Source of the DNA: Mycobacterium sp. Aquia_213
Lineage (GTDB): Bacteria > Actinomycetota > Actinomycetes > Mycobacteriales > Mycobacteriaceae
Direction: 5' to 3'
DNA length: 64,000 nt
Assembly (NCBI RefSeq): GCF_026625985.1
Contig: NZ_CP113116.1
Coordinates: 5,456,001-5,520,000 of the forward strand
Shown piece after piece: positions 34,726 through 42,175 of the stretch (positions within the stretch are counted from its first letter, which is position 1; each line of letters starts with the position of its first letter). The notes under the pieces are model-generated. The model did not search any database. It was not told the DNA's origin and saw nothing but the letters and a program-made list of their open reading frames with translations. Made by a program: the position numbers and the translations under genes.

Positions 34726-34749
34726 TTGCGTAATTGCGTAATTGCGGAT
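34726..34749 (+). repeat. Three tandem octamers TTGCGTAA
   Basis: TTGCGTAA, TTGCGTAA and TTGCGGAT follow each other with a strict 8-bp period. It lies about 125 bp upstream of the Gly/His/Trp-rich gene. Tandem 8-bp boxes are typical of ribbon-helix-helix operators such as the met box. Confidence 0.65.
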
Positions 34750-34803
34750 TACATTTCCGCATTTCCGGCAATACTTATTCGCACTTGTCAGGAAGTACGC
34801 AAC

Positions 34804-34893
34804 TACTGAGATCAGTAACCACTGAGATCGTTATATCAGCAGTTTAATGCCGTTCTACTGACATACTGAAGTACGTATTTTGACGTGTCAGTA
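34804..34893. repeat. TACTGA/TCAGTA octamer cluster 1
   Basis: Exact TACTGA or its complement occurs at 34804, 34812, 34856, 34864 and 34888, with near matches CACTGA at 34820 and TCAGCA at 34836. Spacings of 8 bp recur (34804/34812 as a palindrome TACTGA-GA-TCAGTA; 34856/34864 as direct repeats). Confidence 0.75.
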
Positions 34894-35085
34894 GGTCATT
34901 ACTTCCGCGTTTTAGTACTTTCCAATATACGCGCCATCACCACTCGCCATCGCGAGACATAAACGGTCTGTCAGAAACGGATGCATGTTTTTGTCTGTCG
35001 CATGCGTTATTTCCCGCAGCTACTATCAATAATTTCCGCAGGTGGGAGCCCTTTACTTCGCGGGCCAGGGTCGCCGCGGCCCGGT

Positions 35086-35125
35086 GGCGTTCAGCGGTGA
35101 CACTCGGCGTTCAGCGGTAACACCC
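35086..35125 (+). repeat. Two tandem 20-bp direct repeats
   Basis: Two 20-bp units starting GGCGTTCAGCGGT lie end to end (35086-35105 and 35106-35125) and differ at two positions. They look like iterons and sit about 100 bp before the ribbon-helix-helix-like gene. Confidence 0.7.
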
Positions 35126-35154
35126 GGCCTCGCGCGACGCGACTTACGCTGGTG

Positions 35155-35202
35155 TCAGTGAGACAATCAGTAGGCACGTGCACTGAAGTACTGATTTACT
35201 GA
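35155..35202. repeat. TACTGA octamer cluster 2
   Basis: TCAGTG at 35155, TCAGTA at 35167, then CACTGAAG, TACTGATT and TACTGATT at 35181, 35189 and 35197, an exact 8-bp period. The last copy ends 30 bp before the preferred start of the next gene, so a protein bound here would block its transcription. Confidence 0.75.
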
Positions 35203-35232
35203 TTGGGACCCACGGGAGGGACGGTCGCCCCA

Positions 35233-35616
35233 GTGAGCTTCAACCCCGGCCACATCGGGCCCGGCGCCGGAGCGTTCCGGGGGCAGATGTCCGCCGCGAC
35301 ACCCCCCGGCGACGGCGCACCAACCGAACGTCTGACCGGCTTCCGGCAGCCGCGCCCGCAACGGATAGTCAGCGAGCCCGCGGAACCCCGATCGCGATCC
35401 ACCGGCGAAACCCCCCGCATCCAGCGGACGCGTCGCACCGTCGACCTCCCGGCGGCCACCCACCGAGCCCTTGACATCTGGCAGCGCGAGGCCGCCGACC
35501 AACTAGGGGTCGCCCGCGTCACCGGGCAAGAGGTACTCATCGCGCTCATCGATCAGCTGCTGGCCGATCCCAAACTCGCGGCCCAGATCACCCGGGCCAT
35601 TCAGGACCGCCGCTAG
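35233..35616 (+). CDS. Putative ribbon-helix-helix DNA-binding protein
   Basis: A 127-residue protein. About 65 N-terminal residues are Pro/Gly rich and look disordered. The C-terminal 60 residues fit a ribbon-helix-helix fold: strand RTVDLP, helix ATHRALDIWQREAADQLG, then TGQEVLIALIDQLLADPKLAAQI. Such proteins act as antitoxins, partition proteins or repressors that bind tandem short repeats, and octamer repeats lie just upstream. No toxin or ParA partner is adjacent. Starts are ambiguous: GTG 35233 (used), TTG 35203 or ATG 35287. It has no counterpart at this place that I recall in M. tuberculosis. Confidence 0.65.
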   Translation: MSFNPGHIGPGAGAFRGQMSAATPPGDGAPTERLTGFRQPRPQRIVSEPAEPRSRSTGETPRIQRTRRTVDLPAATHRALDIWQREAADQLGVARVTGQEVLIALIDQLLADPKLAAQITRAIQDRR

Positions 35617-35638
35617 GGTGGCCCCGCCCCGAAAATCG

Positions 35639-37318
35639 CTAGTCGACCTGCATTTCGCGTAGCTCGCGCTTGAGGATCTTGCCGGTCGGGTTGCGCGGCA
35701 GCTCCTCGAGGAAGATCACTTCCCGCGGCACCTTGTAGCGGGCCAGGTGGTCGCGCACGTATCCCTTGATGGTGTCCTCGTCGACCTCGGCGCCTTCCTT
35801 CTTCACGACGAACGCGCGCAGCCGGTGACCCCACTCCTTGTCTTCGACGCCGATCGCGGTGGCCTCCACCACGGCTTCGTGTCCGCTGATCAGGTCCTCG
35901 ACCTCGGCCGGGAACACATTCTCGCCACCGGAGACGATCATCTCGTCGTCGCGACCGCTGACGTACAGCAGACCGTGCTCGTCGAAGTAACCGACGTCGC
36001 CCGATGACATCAGGCCGTCGATGATCTGCTTGTGCCCGCCGCCGGTATAGCCCTCGAACGGGAAGGCATTGCCGACGAAGATGCGTCCCACGTCGCCCTG
36101 GGGCAGCTCGTTGCCGTTGTCATCGAGGATCTTGACCTTCACACCCTTGACGACCGGGCCGACCGTCGACGCGTTGCGTTCCAGGTCCTCGGGCCGGGCG
36201 ATCGTCGCGAACGCGATCTCCGTCGAGCCATACATGTTGTAGACGACCGGCCCGATGTCCTTCAGCGCGCGGTTGGCCAGCTCGGCACCCAGCTGGGAAC
36301 CGGACACGAAGATGATCTTCAAGCTGGACAGGTCGGGCTTCTTGTCCATCTTTTCCAGCGTGTCGAGGATGCGCGACAACATCACCGGCACCACGACCAT
36401 GGCGGTCACCTTGTGCTTCTCGATGTCCTCCAGCACCAGCGGCGGTTTGAATTTGCGTCGCAGCACCAGCGTGGATCCGAGGAACATCGCGATGGTGGCG
36501 TGCAGATATCCGAGCGCGTGGAACATCGGCGCCGGCAGCGAGGTGACCTCGTTGGCCTTGAACGGGACGTGCGACAGGATGCCGCCGACGGGGGCCAGGG
36601 TGGGCGGAGTACTGCGGTTCGCGCCCTTGGGCGTCCCGGTCGTGCCACTGGTCAGGATGATGATCGACGCGTGCTTGCTCGCCTTCGGGGCGGGCTCCTT
36701 GCTGCTGCGCGCGATCAGATCGGCGAGAGTTTCGTCGGTGCTGCCCGACGGGTCGTCGCTGTCCGGATTGACACCGAGCGCGCGCAGCTTGCCCAGCTCC
36801 GGCTCGGCCTTGCTGACGGCGTTGGTGTATTCGTCGTCGTAGATGATGACCTTGGCGCCCTCGCGCTCGGACACCTCTTTGATCTGCGGTCCGGAGAACT
36901 CGCTGTTGAGCAGGATGATGCGGGCGCCGACCCGGGCCGCGCCGTAATTGGCGATGACGAACCAGCGGTGGTTGCGGGCCAGGATGGCGACGCCGTCGCC
37001 GCCCTTGACGCCCTTGTCGATCAGGCCGTTGGCCACCGCGTGGGCGGCCTCGTCGAGGTCTTTGTAGCTGAACTCGCCCTCTTCGTCGATCAGTGCCGCG
37101 CGGTCGGGAGTACGCCTGGCGTTGAGCGACGGCAGCATGCCGAACTCGCCCCACTTCGCGATGTCGGTTGCCAGCGCGGCGGTCTTCAGCGGCGACTCCA
37201 GCTTGAACGCGCCCGCCTCGAAGATCTTCCGCACGTAGTGCAGTTCGGCCGAGCCACGTTCGACGTACTGCTGGACCTTGGAGACGGCTTGCCCGGGCAG
37301 GCCAGGAAGGTTTGGCAT
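35639..37318 (-). CDS. fadD2: Fatty-acid-CoA ligase FadD2
   Basis: A 559-residue adenylate-forming enzyme that activates fatty acids to acyl-CoA or acyl-AMP. The AMP-binding motif is IIILTSGTTGTPKGANR. NMYGSTEIAFAT is the A5 region, and SSGDVGYFDEHGLLYVSGR and the C-terminal lysine in NPTGKILKREL are present. Its neighbours FadE6 and the downstream genes match the Rv0270 setting. It is divergent from the polymerase gene with 58 bp between starts. The substrate chain length is unknown. Confidence 0.9.
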   Translation of the reverse strand: MPNLPGLPGQAVSKVQQYVERGSAELHYVRKIFEAGAFKLESPLKTAALATDIAKWGEFGMLPSLNARRTPDRAALIDEEGEFSYKDLDEAAHAVANGLIDKGVKGGDGVAILARNHRWFVIANYGAARVGARIILLNSEFSGPQIKEVSEREGAKVIIYDDEYTNAVSKAEPELGKLRALGVNPDSDDPSGSTDETLADLIARSSKEPAPKASKHASIIILTSGTTGTPKGANRSTPPTLAPVGGILSHVPFKANEVTSLPAPMFHALGYLHATIAMFLGSTLVLRRKFKPPLVLEDIEKHKVTAMVVVPVMLSRILDTLEKMDKKPDLSSLKIIFVSGSQLGAELANRALKDIGPVVYNMYGSTEIAFATIARPEDLERNASTVGPVVKGVKVKILDDNGNELPQGDVGRIFVGNAFPFEGYTGGGHKQIIDGLMSSGDVGYFDEHGLLYVSGRDDEMIVSGGENVFPAEVEDLISGHEAVVEATAIGVEDKEWGHRLRAFVVKKEGAEVDEDTIKGYVRDHLARYKVPREVIFLEELPRNPTGKILKRELREMQVD

Positions 37319-37376
37319 ACGCTCACCATATGTGACGCGGGTCGCAACGCGACCAGAAAATTTTCCCGGAATTACG

Positions 37377-38630
37377 ATGAACCCCATGGCCGGTCCGGTG
37401 TCATTGGAGGTTGCCGGGCACCGCGTCGAGATCACGCACCCGGACAAAGTCGTGTTCGAAGGCCGTGGTGAAACGGGGCCTTACACCAAGCTCGACCTGG
37501 TCCGCTACTACCTCTCGGTCGCCGACGGAGCGTTGCGGGGGGTGGCCGGCCGGCCGATGATCCTGAAGCGCTTCGTCAAGGGCATCGCCGAAGAGGCGGT
37601 GTTCCAAAAGCGCGCGCCGACGAAACGGCCGGACTGGGTCGACGTTGCCGAACTCCACTACGCGCGGGGCACGTCCGCCGCGGAGGCCGTGATCCATGAC
37701 GCTGCCGGGCTGGCGTGGGCGATCAACTTGGGCTGCGTGGATCTCAACCCCCATCCGGTGCTCGCGACCGATCTCGATCACCCCGACGAGCTGCGGGTCG
37801 ATCTGGACCCGATGCCCGGGGTCGACTGGCAGGGGATCGTCGACGTGGCATTGGTGGCCCGCGAGGTGCTGGAGGACTACGGGCTCGTCGGGTGGCCGAA
37901 GACGTCCGGGTCGCGGGGCTTTCACATCTACGCCCGCATCGCCCCGCGCTGGGAGTTCCGTCAGGTCCGGCTGGCCGCCCAGACCGTGGCCCGTGAGGTC
38001 GAGCGGCGGGTGCCCGACGCGGCGACCAGCCGCTGGTGGAAGGAAGAGCGCGAGGGCGTTTTCGTCGACTTCAACCAGAACGCGAAGGACCGCACGGTCG
38101 CGTCGGCCTACTCGGTGCGGGCCACCGTCGATGCCCGGGTGTCGACGCCGCTGCACTGGGACGAGGTCGCCGACTGCCGGCCGGAGACGTTCACGATCGC
38201 CACCGTTCCCGAGCGGTTCGCCGATATCGGCGACCCGTGGGCGGGGATGGACGACGCGGTCGGCGAGCTGGACCGGCTGCTGATGCTGGCCGAGGAAATG
38301 GGACCCCCGGAGCGGGCGCCCCGCGGCGCGGGAAAGAGTCCCGACGGCCGGCGCCAGTCCTCGATGCCGCTGATCGAGATCGCCCGGACCAAGACCAAGG
38401 ACGAGGCGATGGCCGCGCTGGATACCTGGCGCGATCGCTACCCCGCCGTCGCCGAGCGGTTGCAGCCGGCCGACGTGCTGGTCGATGGCATGCGCGGGCC
38501 GAGTTCGATTTGGTACCGGATCCGGATCAACCTGCAGCACGTTCCGGCCGACCAGCGCCCACCGCAGGAGGAGCTGATTGCCGACTACAGCCCCTGGGCG
38601 GGATACACACCGCCGGCCTCCCGGGGCTGA
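37377..38630 (+). CDS. Stand-alone LigD-type primase/polymerase (PolD2-like)
   Basis: A 417-residue AEP-family polymerase homologous to the polymerase domain of LigD, matching Rv0269c. The metal-binding motif is DELRVDLDP (D142 and D144). SGSRGFHIY supplies the nucleotide-binding His, and VFVDFNQN the third acidic residue. It lacks ligase and nuclease domains. Relatives add ribonucleotides or fill gaps in DNA repair. ATG 37377 is used; ATG 37386 would be 3 residues shorter. Confidence 0.87.
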   Translation: MNPMAGPVSLEVAGHRVEITHPDKVVFEGRGETGPYTKLDLVRYYLSVADGALRGVAGRPMILKRFVKGIAEEAVFQKRAPTKRPDWVDVAELHYARGTSAAEAVIHDAAGLAWAINLGCVDLNPHPVLATDLDHPDELRVDLDPMPGVDWQGIVDVALVAREVLEDYGLVGWPKTSGSRGFHIYARIAPRWEFRQVRLAAQTVAREVERRVPDAATSRWWKEEREGVFVDFNQNAKDRTVASAYSVRATVDARVSTPLHWDEVADCRPETFTIATVPERFADIGDPWAGMDDAVGELDRLLMLAEEMGPPERAPRGAGKSPDGRRQSSMPLIEIARTKTKDEAMAALDTWRDRYPAVAERLQPADVLVDGMRGPSSIWYRIRINLQHVPADQRPPQEELIADYSPWAGYTPPASRG

Positions 38631-38686
38631 GCGGCCAAACCGAGCGGCGATGCAGGTCAGGGTCAGCGACGCGATACTCTCACGCG

Positions 38687-39688
38687 ATGCGACAGGGATG
38701 GAATCGGCGGGGGTTCTTGCAGCTCGCCGGTGCCGCTGCGGCCGCCGCGGCAGCCGGGGTGTCGGCGGGGTGTTCGGACCCCAAACCGACGACTCCGAGC
38801 GCCCCGGGCGGCGACGGCGTGACGATCACCCATCTCTTCGGTCAGACCGTCATCAAGGCGCCACCCAAGCGCGTGGTCAGCGCCGGCTACACCGAGCAAG
38901 ACGACCTGCTCGCGCTCGGCGTCGTGCCGATCGCGGTGACCAACTGGTTCGGTGACCAGCCGTTCGCGGTGTGGCCGTGGGCCCAGCCCAAGCTCGGCGG
39001 CGCGCAACCCGTGGTGTTGAACCTGGACAACGGAATTCCCGTCGATCAGATCTCCGGCCTGAAGCCTGATTTGATCGTCGCGATCAACGCCGGCCTAGAC
39101 GCCGACACCTACCAGAAGCTGTCCGCGATCGCCCCGACCATCGCGCAGTCCGACGGCGACGCCTTCTTCGAGCCGTGGAAAGACCAGGCCACCGCGATCG
39201 GGCAAGCGGTCTTCCAGGCCGACCAGATGAAGACGCTGATCGATGGCGTCGACAAGCAGTTCGTCGCCGTCGCCCAGAATCACCCACAGTGGAAGACCAA
39301 GCGGGCATTGCTGATGCAGGGCAGCCTGTTTCGGGGCAGCGTGGTCGCCACCGCGGCGGGCTGGCGGACCGACTTCCTCAACCAGATGGGTTTCGTCATC
39401 GCCGACAGCATCAAGTCTTTCGTCAGCGATCACCGCGCCGTCATCCCGCGCGATCAGATCAAAACGGTGCTCGATTCCGCCGACGTGGTGATCTGGACGA
39501 CCCAGAGTCCCGACGAGCAGAAGGCGCTGCTGGCCGATCCCGAGGTAGCGGGATCGCAGGCGACCGCGCAGAACCGCCACGTCTTCACCACCAAGGACCA
39601 GGCCGGTGCGATCGCATTCGCGTCGCCGCTGAGCTACCCGATGGTCGCCGATCAACTGCCCCCGATGATCGGCAAGGTCCTCGGTTAG
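38687..39688 (+). CDS. fecB2: Periplasmic iron-siderophore-binding lipoprotein FecB2
   Basis: A 333-residue class III periplasmic binding protein. NRRGFLQL (RR at 7-8) is a twin-arginine signal, and VSAGC29 is a lipobox, so it should be a Tat-exported lipoprotein. The binding domain starts VTITHLFGQTVIKAPPKRVVS, the TonB-box-like BtuF pattern for siderophore or heme binding. It matches Rv0265c. TACTCT plus 6 nt precedes the ATG (leaderless pattern). In M. tuberculosis an oplA gene lies next to it; it is missing here. Confidence 0.88.
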   Translation: MRQGWNRRGFLQLAGAAAAAAAAGVSAGCSDPKPTTPSAPGGDGVTITHLFGQTVIKAPPKRVVSAGYTEQDDLLALGVVPIAVTNWFGDQPFAVWPWAQPKLGGAQPVVLNLDNGIPVDQISGLKPDLIVAINAGLDADTYQKLSAIAPTIAQSDGDAFFEPWKDQATAIGQAVFQADQMKTLIDGVDKQFVAVAQNHPQWKTKRALLMQGSLFRGSVVATAAGWRTDFLNQMGFVIADSIKSFVSDHRAVIPRDQIKTVLDSADVVIWTTQSPDEQKALLADPEVAGSQATAQNRHVFTTKDQAGAIAFASPLSYPMVADQLPPMIGKVLG

Positions 39689-39788
39689 ACCCCGCCTCTT
39701 TGAGCATTCGCTAAGGCAGCTCTGGCAGTGCTCGAAATTCCCGCCCCAGCCCCTTTGCCTGCGTCGATTCCGAAGTTACCGTTCAGTA

Positions 39789-40451
39789 ATGAGTGTGACG
39801 GATCTCCCCACGGACGTGCCGACCGAGTTGATCGGCAACGTCGTTCTGGACTACGGCGACCAGGCGCTGTTGGTGCAATGTGGCAGCACCGCGGAGGTAT
39901 TGGCATGGGCGGACGCGTTGCGTGCGGCGGCGCTGCCCGGGGTGCTCGACATCGTTCCCGCCGCCCGAACGGTGCTGGTCAAACTCGACGGCCCGCGCTA
40001 TCAGGGAGTCATCCGTCAGCGACTGCGGAAACTGCGGGTAACCGCGGATACGGCCGCCCCGGCGCAGCGCATCGCCGACGTGGTGATCGACGTCGTCTAC
40101 GACGGTCCGGACCTCGCCGAGGTCGCCGGCCACACCGGGCTGACGACAGCACAGGTCATCAACGCTCACACCGCCACGTTGTGGCGAGTCGGATTCAGTG
40201 GATTCGCACCAGGTTTCGCGTACCTGGTCGACGGCGACCCCCGGCTGCGGGTGCCGCGCCACGCCGAGCCGCGCACCGCGGTACCGGCGGGATCGGTCGC
40301 ACTGGCGGGCGAGTTCAGCGCGATCTATCCACGCCAATCCCCCGGCGGCTGGCAACTCATCGGTCACACCGACGCAGTCCTGTGGGACCTGGCGCGATCC
40401 GATCCGGCGTTGCTGACGCAGGGCATGTGGGTTCAATTCCGCGCCGTGTAA
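39789..40451 (+). CDS. pxpB: 5-oxoprolinase subunit B (PxpB, KipI-like)
   Basis: A 220-residue KipI-type protein. VLDYGDQALLVQ at the start and RVGFSGFAPGFAYL with GSVALAGEFSAIYPRQSPGGWQLIG are the conserved signatures. With PxpC it forms the ATP-dependent part of 5-oxoproline cleavage to glutamate, usually with PxpA. No PxpA gene is in the window. TACCGT plus 6 nt precedes the ATG. It lies 14 bp before pxpC. Confidence 0.85.
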   Translation: MSVTDLPTDVPTELIGNVVLDYGDQALLVQCGSTAEVLAWADALRAAALPGVLDIVPAARTVLVKLDGPRYQGVIRQRLRKLRVTADTAAPAQRIADVVIDVVYDGPDLAEVAGHTGLTTAQVINAHTATLWRVGFSGFAPGFAYLVDGDPRLRVPRHAEPRTAVPAGSVALAGEFSAIYPRQSPGGWQLIGHTDAVLWDLARSDPALLTQGMWVQFRAV

Positions 40452-40465
40452 CCGAGGAGCATGCC

Positions 40466-41368
40466 GTGACAAACCCCGTTGTCAGCCTGGAAATTCTGCG
40501 TACCGGACCGCTCGCCGTCGTCCAAGACCTCGGCCGGGTCGGGCAGGCCCACCTCGGCGTCGGCCGGTCCGGCGCCGCCGATCGCCGCTCGCACAAGCTC
40601 GCCAACCGGCTGGTCGCTAACCCCGACGACCGCGCGACCGTCGAAGTGACCTTCGGGGGTTTCGCGGCCCGGGTGCGCGGCGGCGACGTCGACATCGCGG
40701 TGACCGGTGCCGACACCGACCCGTCGGTCAACGGAATCAAGTTCGGCACCAACAGCATTCATCACGTCCGCGACGGCCAGGTGATTTCGCTGGGCACCCC
40801 GCGGGCCGGACTGCGGACGTACCTGGCGGTGCGTGGCGGCGTTTGCGTGGAGCCGGTGCTGGGCTCGCGCAGCTACGACGTGATGTCGGCGATAGGCCCC
40901 TCTCCGCTGTCCCCCGGAGACCAGCTGCCGGTCGGTGCGCACACCGACGAATACCCCGAACTCGATCAGGCTCCGGTGGCGGCCATCACGGGTGACACGG
41001 TCGAGCTGTTGGTGGTACCCGGACCACGCGACGACTGGTTCGTCGATCCCAACGTCCTGGTCCACACCGACTGGGTGGCATCCGATCGCAGCGACCGGGT
41101 CGGGATGCGTCTGGTCGGCCGCGCGCTGCAGTACCGCTTCCCCGACCGGCAGCTGCCCAGCGAGGGCGCCACCCGAGGCGCAATTCAGGTGCCGCCCAAC
41201 GGATTACCGGTGATCCTGGGGCCCGACCATCCGATCACCGGCGGTTACCCGGTCGTCGGCGTGGTGATCGATGAGGACATCGACAAGGTCGCCCAGGTGC
41301 GAGCGGGTCAGCGCGTGCGCCTGCATTGGGCGCGGCCCCGATCGCCGATGGGCGACCAGTCCCACTGA
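40466..41368 (+). CDS. pxpC: 5-oxoprolinase subunit C (PxpC, KipA-like)
   Basis: A 300-residue partner of PxpB, from the biotin-dependent-carboxyltransferase-like KipA family. LEILRTGPLAVVQDLGRVGQAHLGVGRSGAAD opens the protein, and GPDHPITGGYPVVGVV is in the core. GAGGAG precedes the GTG start at 40466. It matches Rv0263c. Confidence 0.85.
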   Translation: MTNPVVSLEILRTGPLAVVQDLGRVGQAHLGVGRSGAADRRSHKLANRLVANPDDRATVEVTFGGFAARVRGGDVDIAVTGADTDPSVNGIKFGTNSIHHVRDGQVISLGTPRAGLRTYLAVRGGVCVEPVLGSRSYDVMSAIGPSPLSPGDQLPVGAHTDEYPELDQAPVAAITGDTVELLVVPGPRDDWFVDPNVLVHTDWVASDRSDRVGMRLVGRALQYRFPDRQLPSEGATRGAIQVPPNGLPVILGPDHPITGGYPVVGVVIDEDIDKVAQVRAGQRVRLHWARPRSPMGDQSH

Positions 41369-41418
41369 GCCCGATTCTCCTGATGCGCGCCCCGCGACAA
41401 GACTGGTAGACAGGGAGT

Positions 41419-41964
41419 GTGCGCCCCCAGGTACACACCGCACGCCTGGTTCACACTGCCGATCTCGACAGCGATACTCGTCAGCGCGTCCACCAAATGG
41501 TCACCGAAGCCTTCGCGGGCGATTTCACCCAGGACGACTGGGAACACGCCCAGGGCGGTATGCACGCCCTGATCTGGCATCACGGCGCGATCATCGCGCA
41601 CGCCGCGGTGGTCCAGCGGCGGTTGATCTATCAGGGCAACGCGTTGCGCTGCGGCTACATCGAAGGGGTTGCCGTCCGGGAAGACCACCGCGGCCACGGG
41701 CTGGTCCACGCGTTGTTGGACGGAGTCGAGCAGGTGCTGCGCGGCGCGTATCAGGTGGGAGCACTGAGTTCATCGGTCCGGGCCCGCGGAATCTATGCCG
41801 CCCGCGGCTGGGTGCCCTGGACCGGTCCGACGTCGGTACTGGCCCCGAGCGGCCCAACGCGCACACCCGACGACGACGGAACGATATTCGTCTTCCCGGT
41901 CACGATCACCTTGGACACCGCCGCGGAATTGACGTGCGACTGGCGCGCCGGCGACGTTTGGTAG
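41419..41964 (+). CDS. aac: Aminoglycoside 2'-N-acetyltransferase
   Basis: A 181-residue GNAT acetyltransferase of the AAC(2') family found in the chromosomes of most mycobacteria (aac(2')-Ic type). The acetyl-CoA loop is EGVAVREDHRGHGLVHALL, and the C-terminus (DWRAGDVW) is typical. It acetylates the 2'-amino group of aminoglycosides such as gentamicin and may also act on cell metabolites. The GTG start at 41419 agrees with family length. It is single on the strand between pxpC and narK. Confidence 0.9.
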   Translation: MRPQVHTARLVHTADLDSDTRQRVHQMVTEAFAGDFTQDDWEHAQGGMHALIWHHGAIIAHAAVVQRRLIYQGNALRCGYIEGVAVREDHRGHGLVHALLDGVEQVLRGAYQVGALSSSVRARGIYAARGWVPWTGPTSVLAPSGPTRTPDDDGTIFVFPVTITLDTAAELTCDWRAGDVW

Positions 41965-42175
41965 GTGTGCTCGAAATCTCGCGCACCCCAGCGCGATTCA
42001 TCACACCGCGGTTAGCTACACTGTGAGTTGTTGTCGCGTTTGCCGCCGCGATTGTGGTGCACGCCACACTGATTGACCGCCCTCACACCACCGGACTCCG
42101 GCAGGTGAGCGGAAATTCACGCCCGGGTCATTGCGGGCAGCGCTCGGGCAACAATGGATTTCTAGCGTTATCGTC

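Larger units (their letters stand above)
34603..35232. other. AT-rich divergent intergenic region with tandem repeats
   Basis: This 630-bp region holds no credible gene. Two sampled 60-base stretches (34801-34920) are 38-40% GC, far below the surroundings. It contains the repeat arrays at 34726, 34804, 35086 and 35155, which lie between the secreted Gly/His/Trp-rich protein and the ribbon-helix-helix-like gene. Confidence 0.8.

Noticed and set aside
35167..35502. 111-codon minus-strand reading across the ribbon-helix-helix-like gene
   Set aside because: Weaker composition, no start signal, and overlaps the repeat array; the plus strand gives a plausible fold.
40461..40469. ATG-CCG-TGA mini-ORF overlapping pxpC
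   Set aside because: Two codons only; the GAGGAG in front of it serves the GTG start of pxpC.
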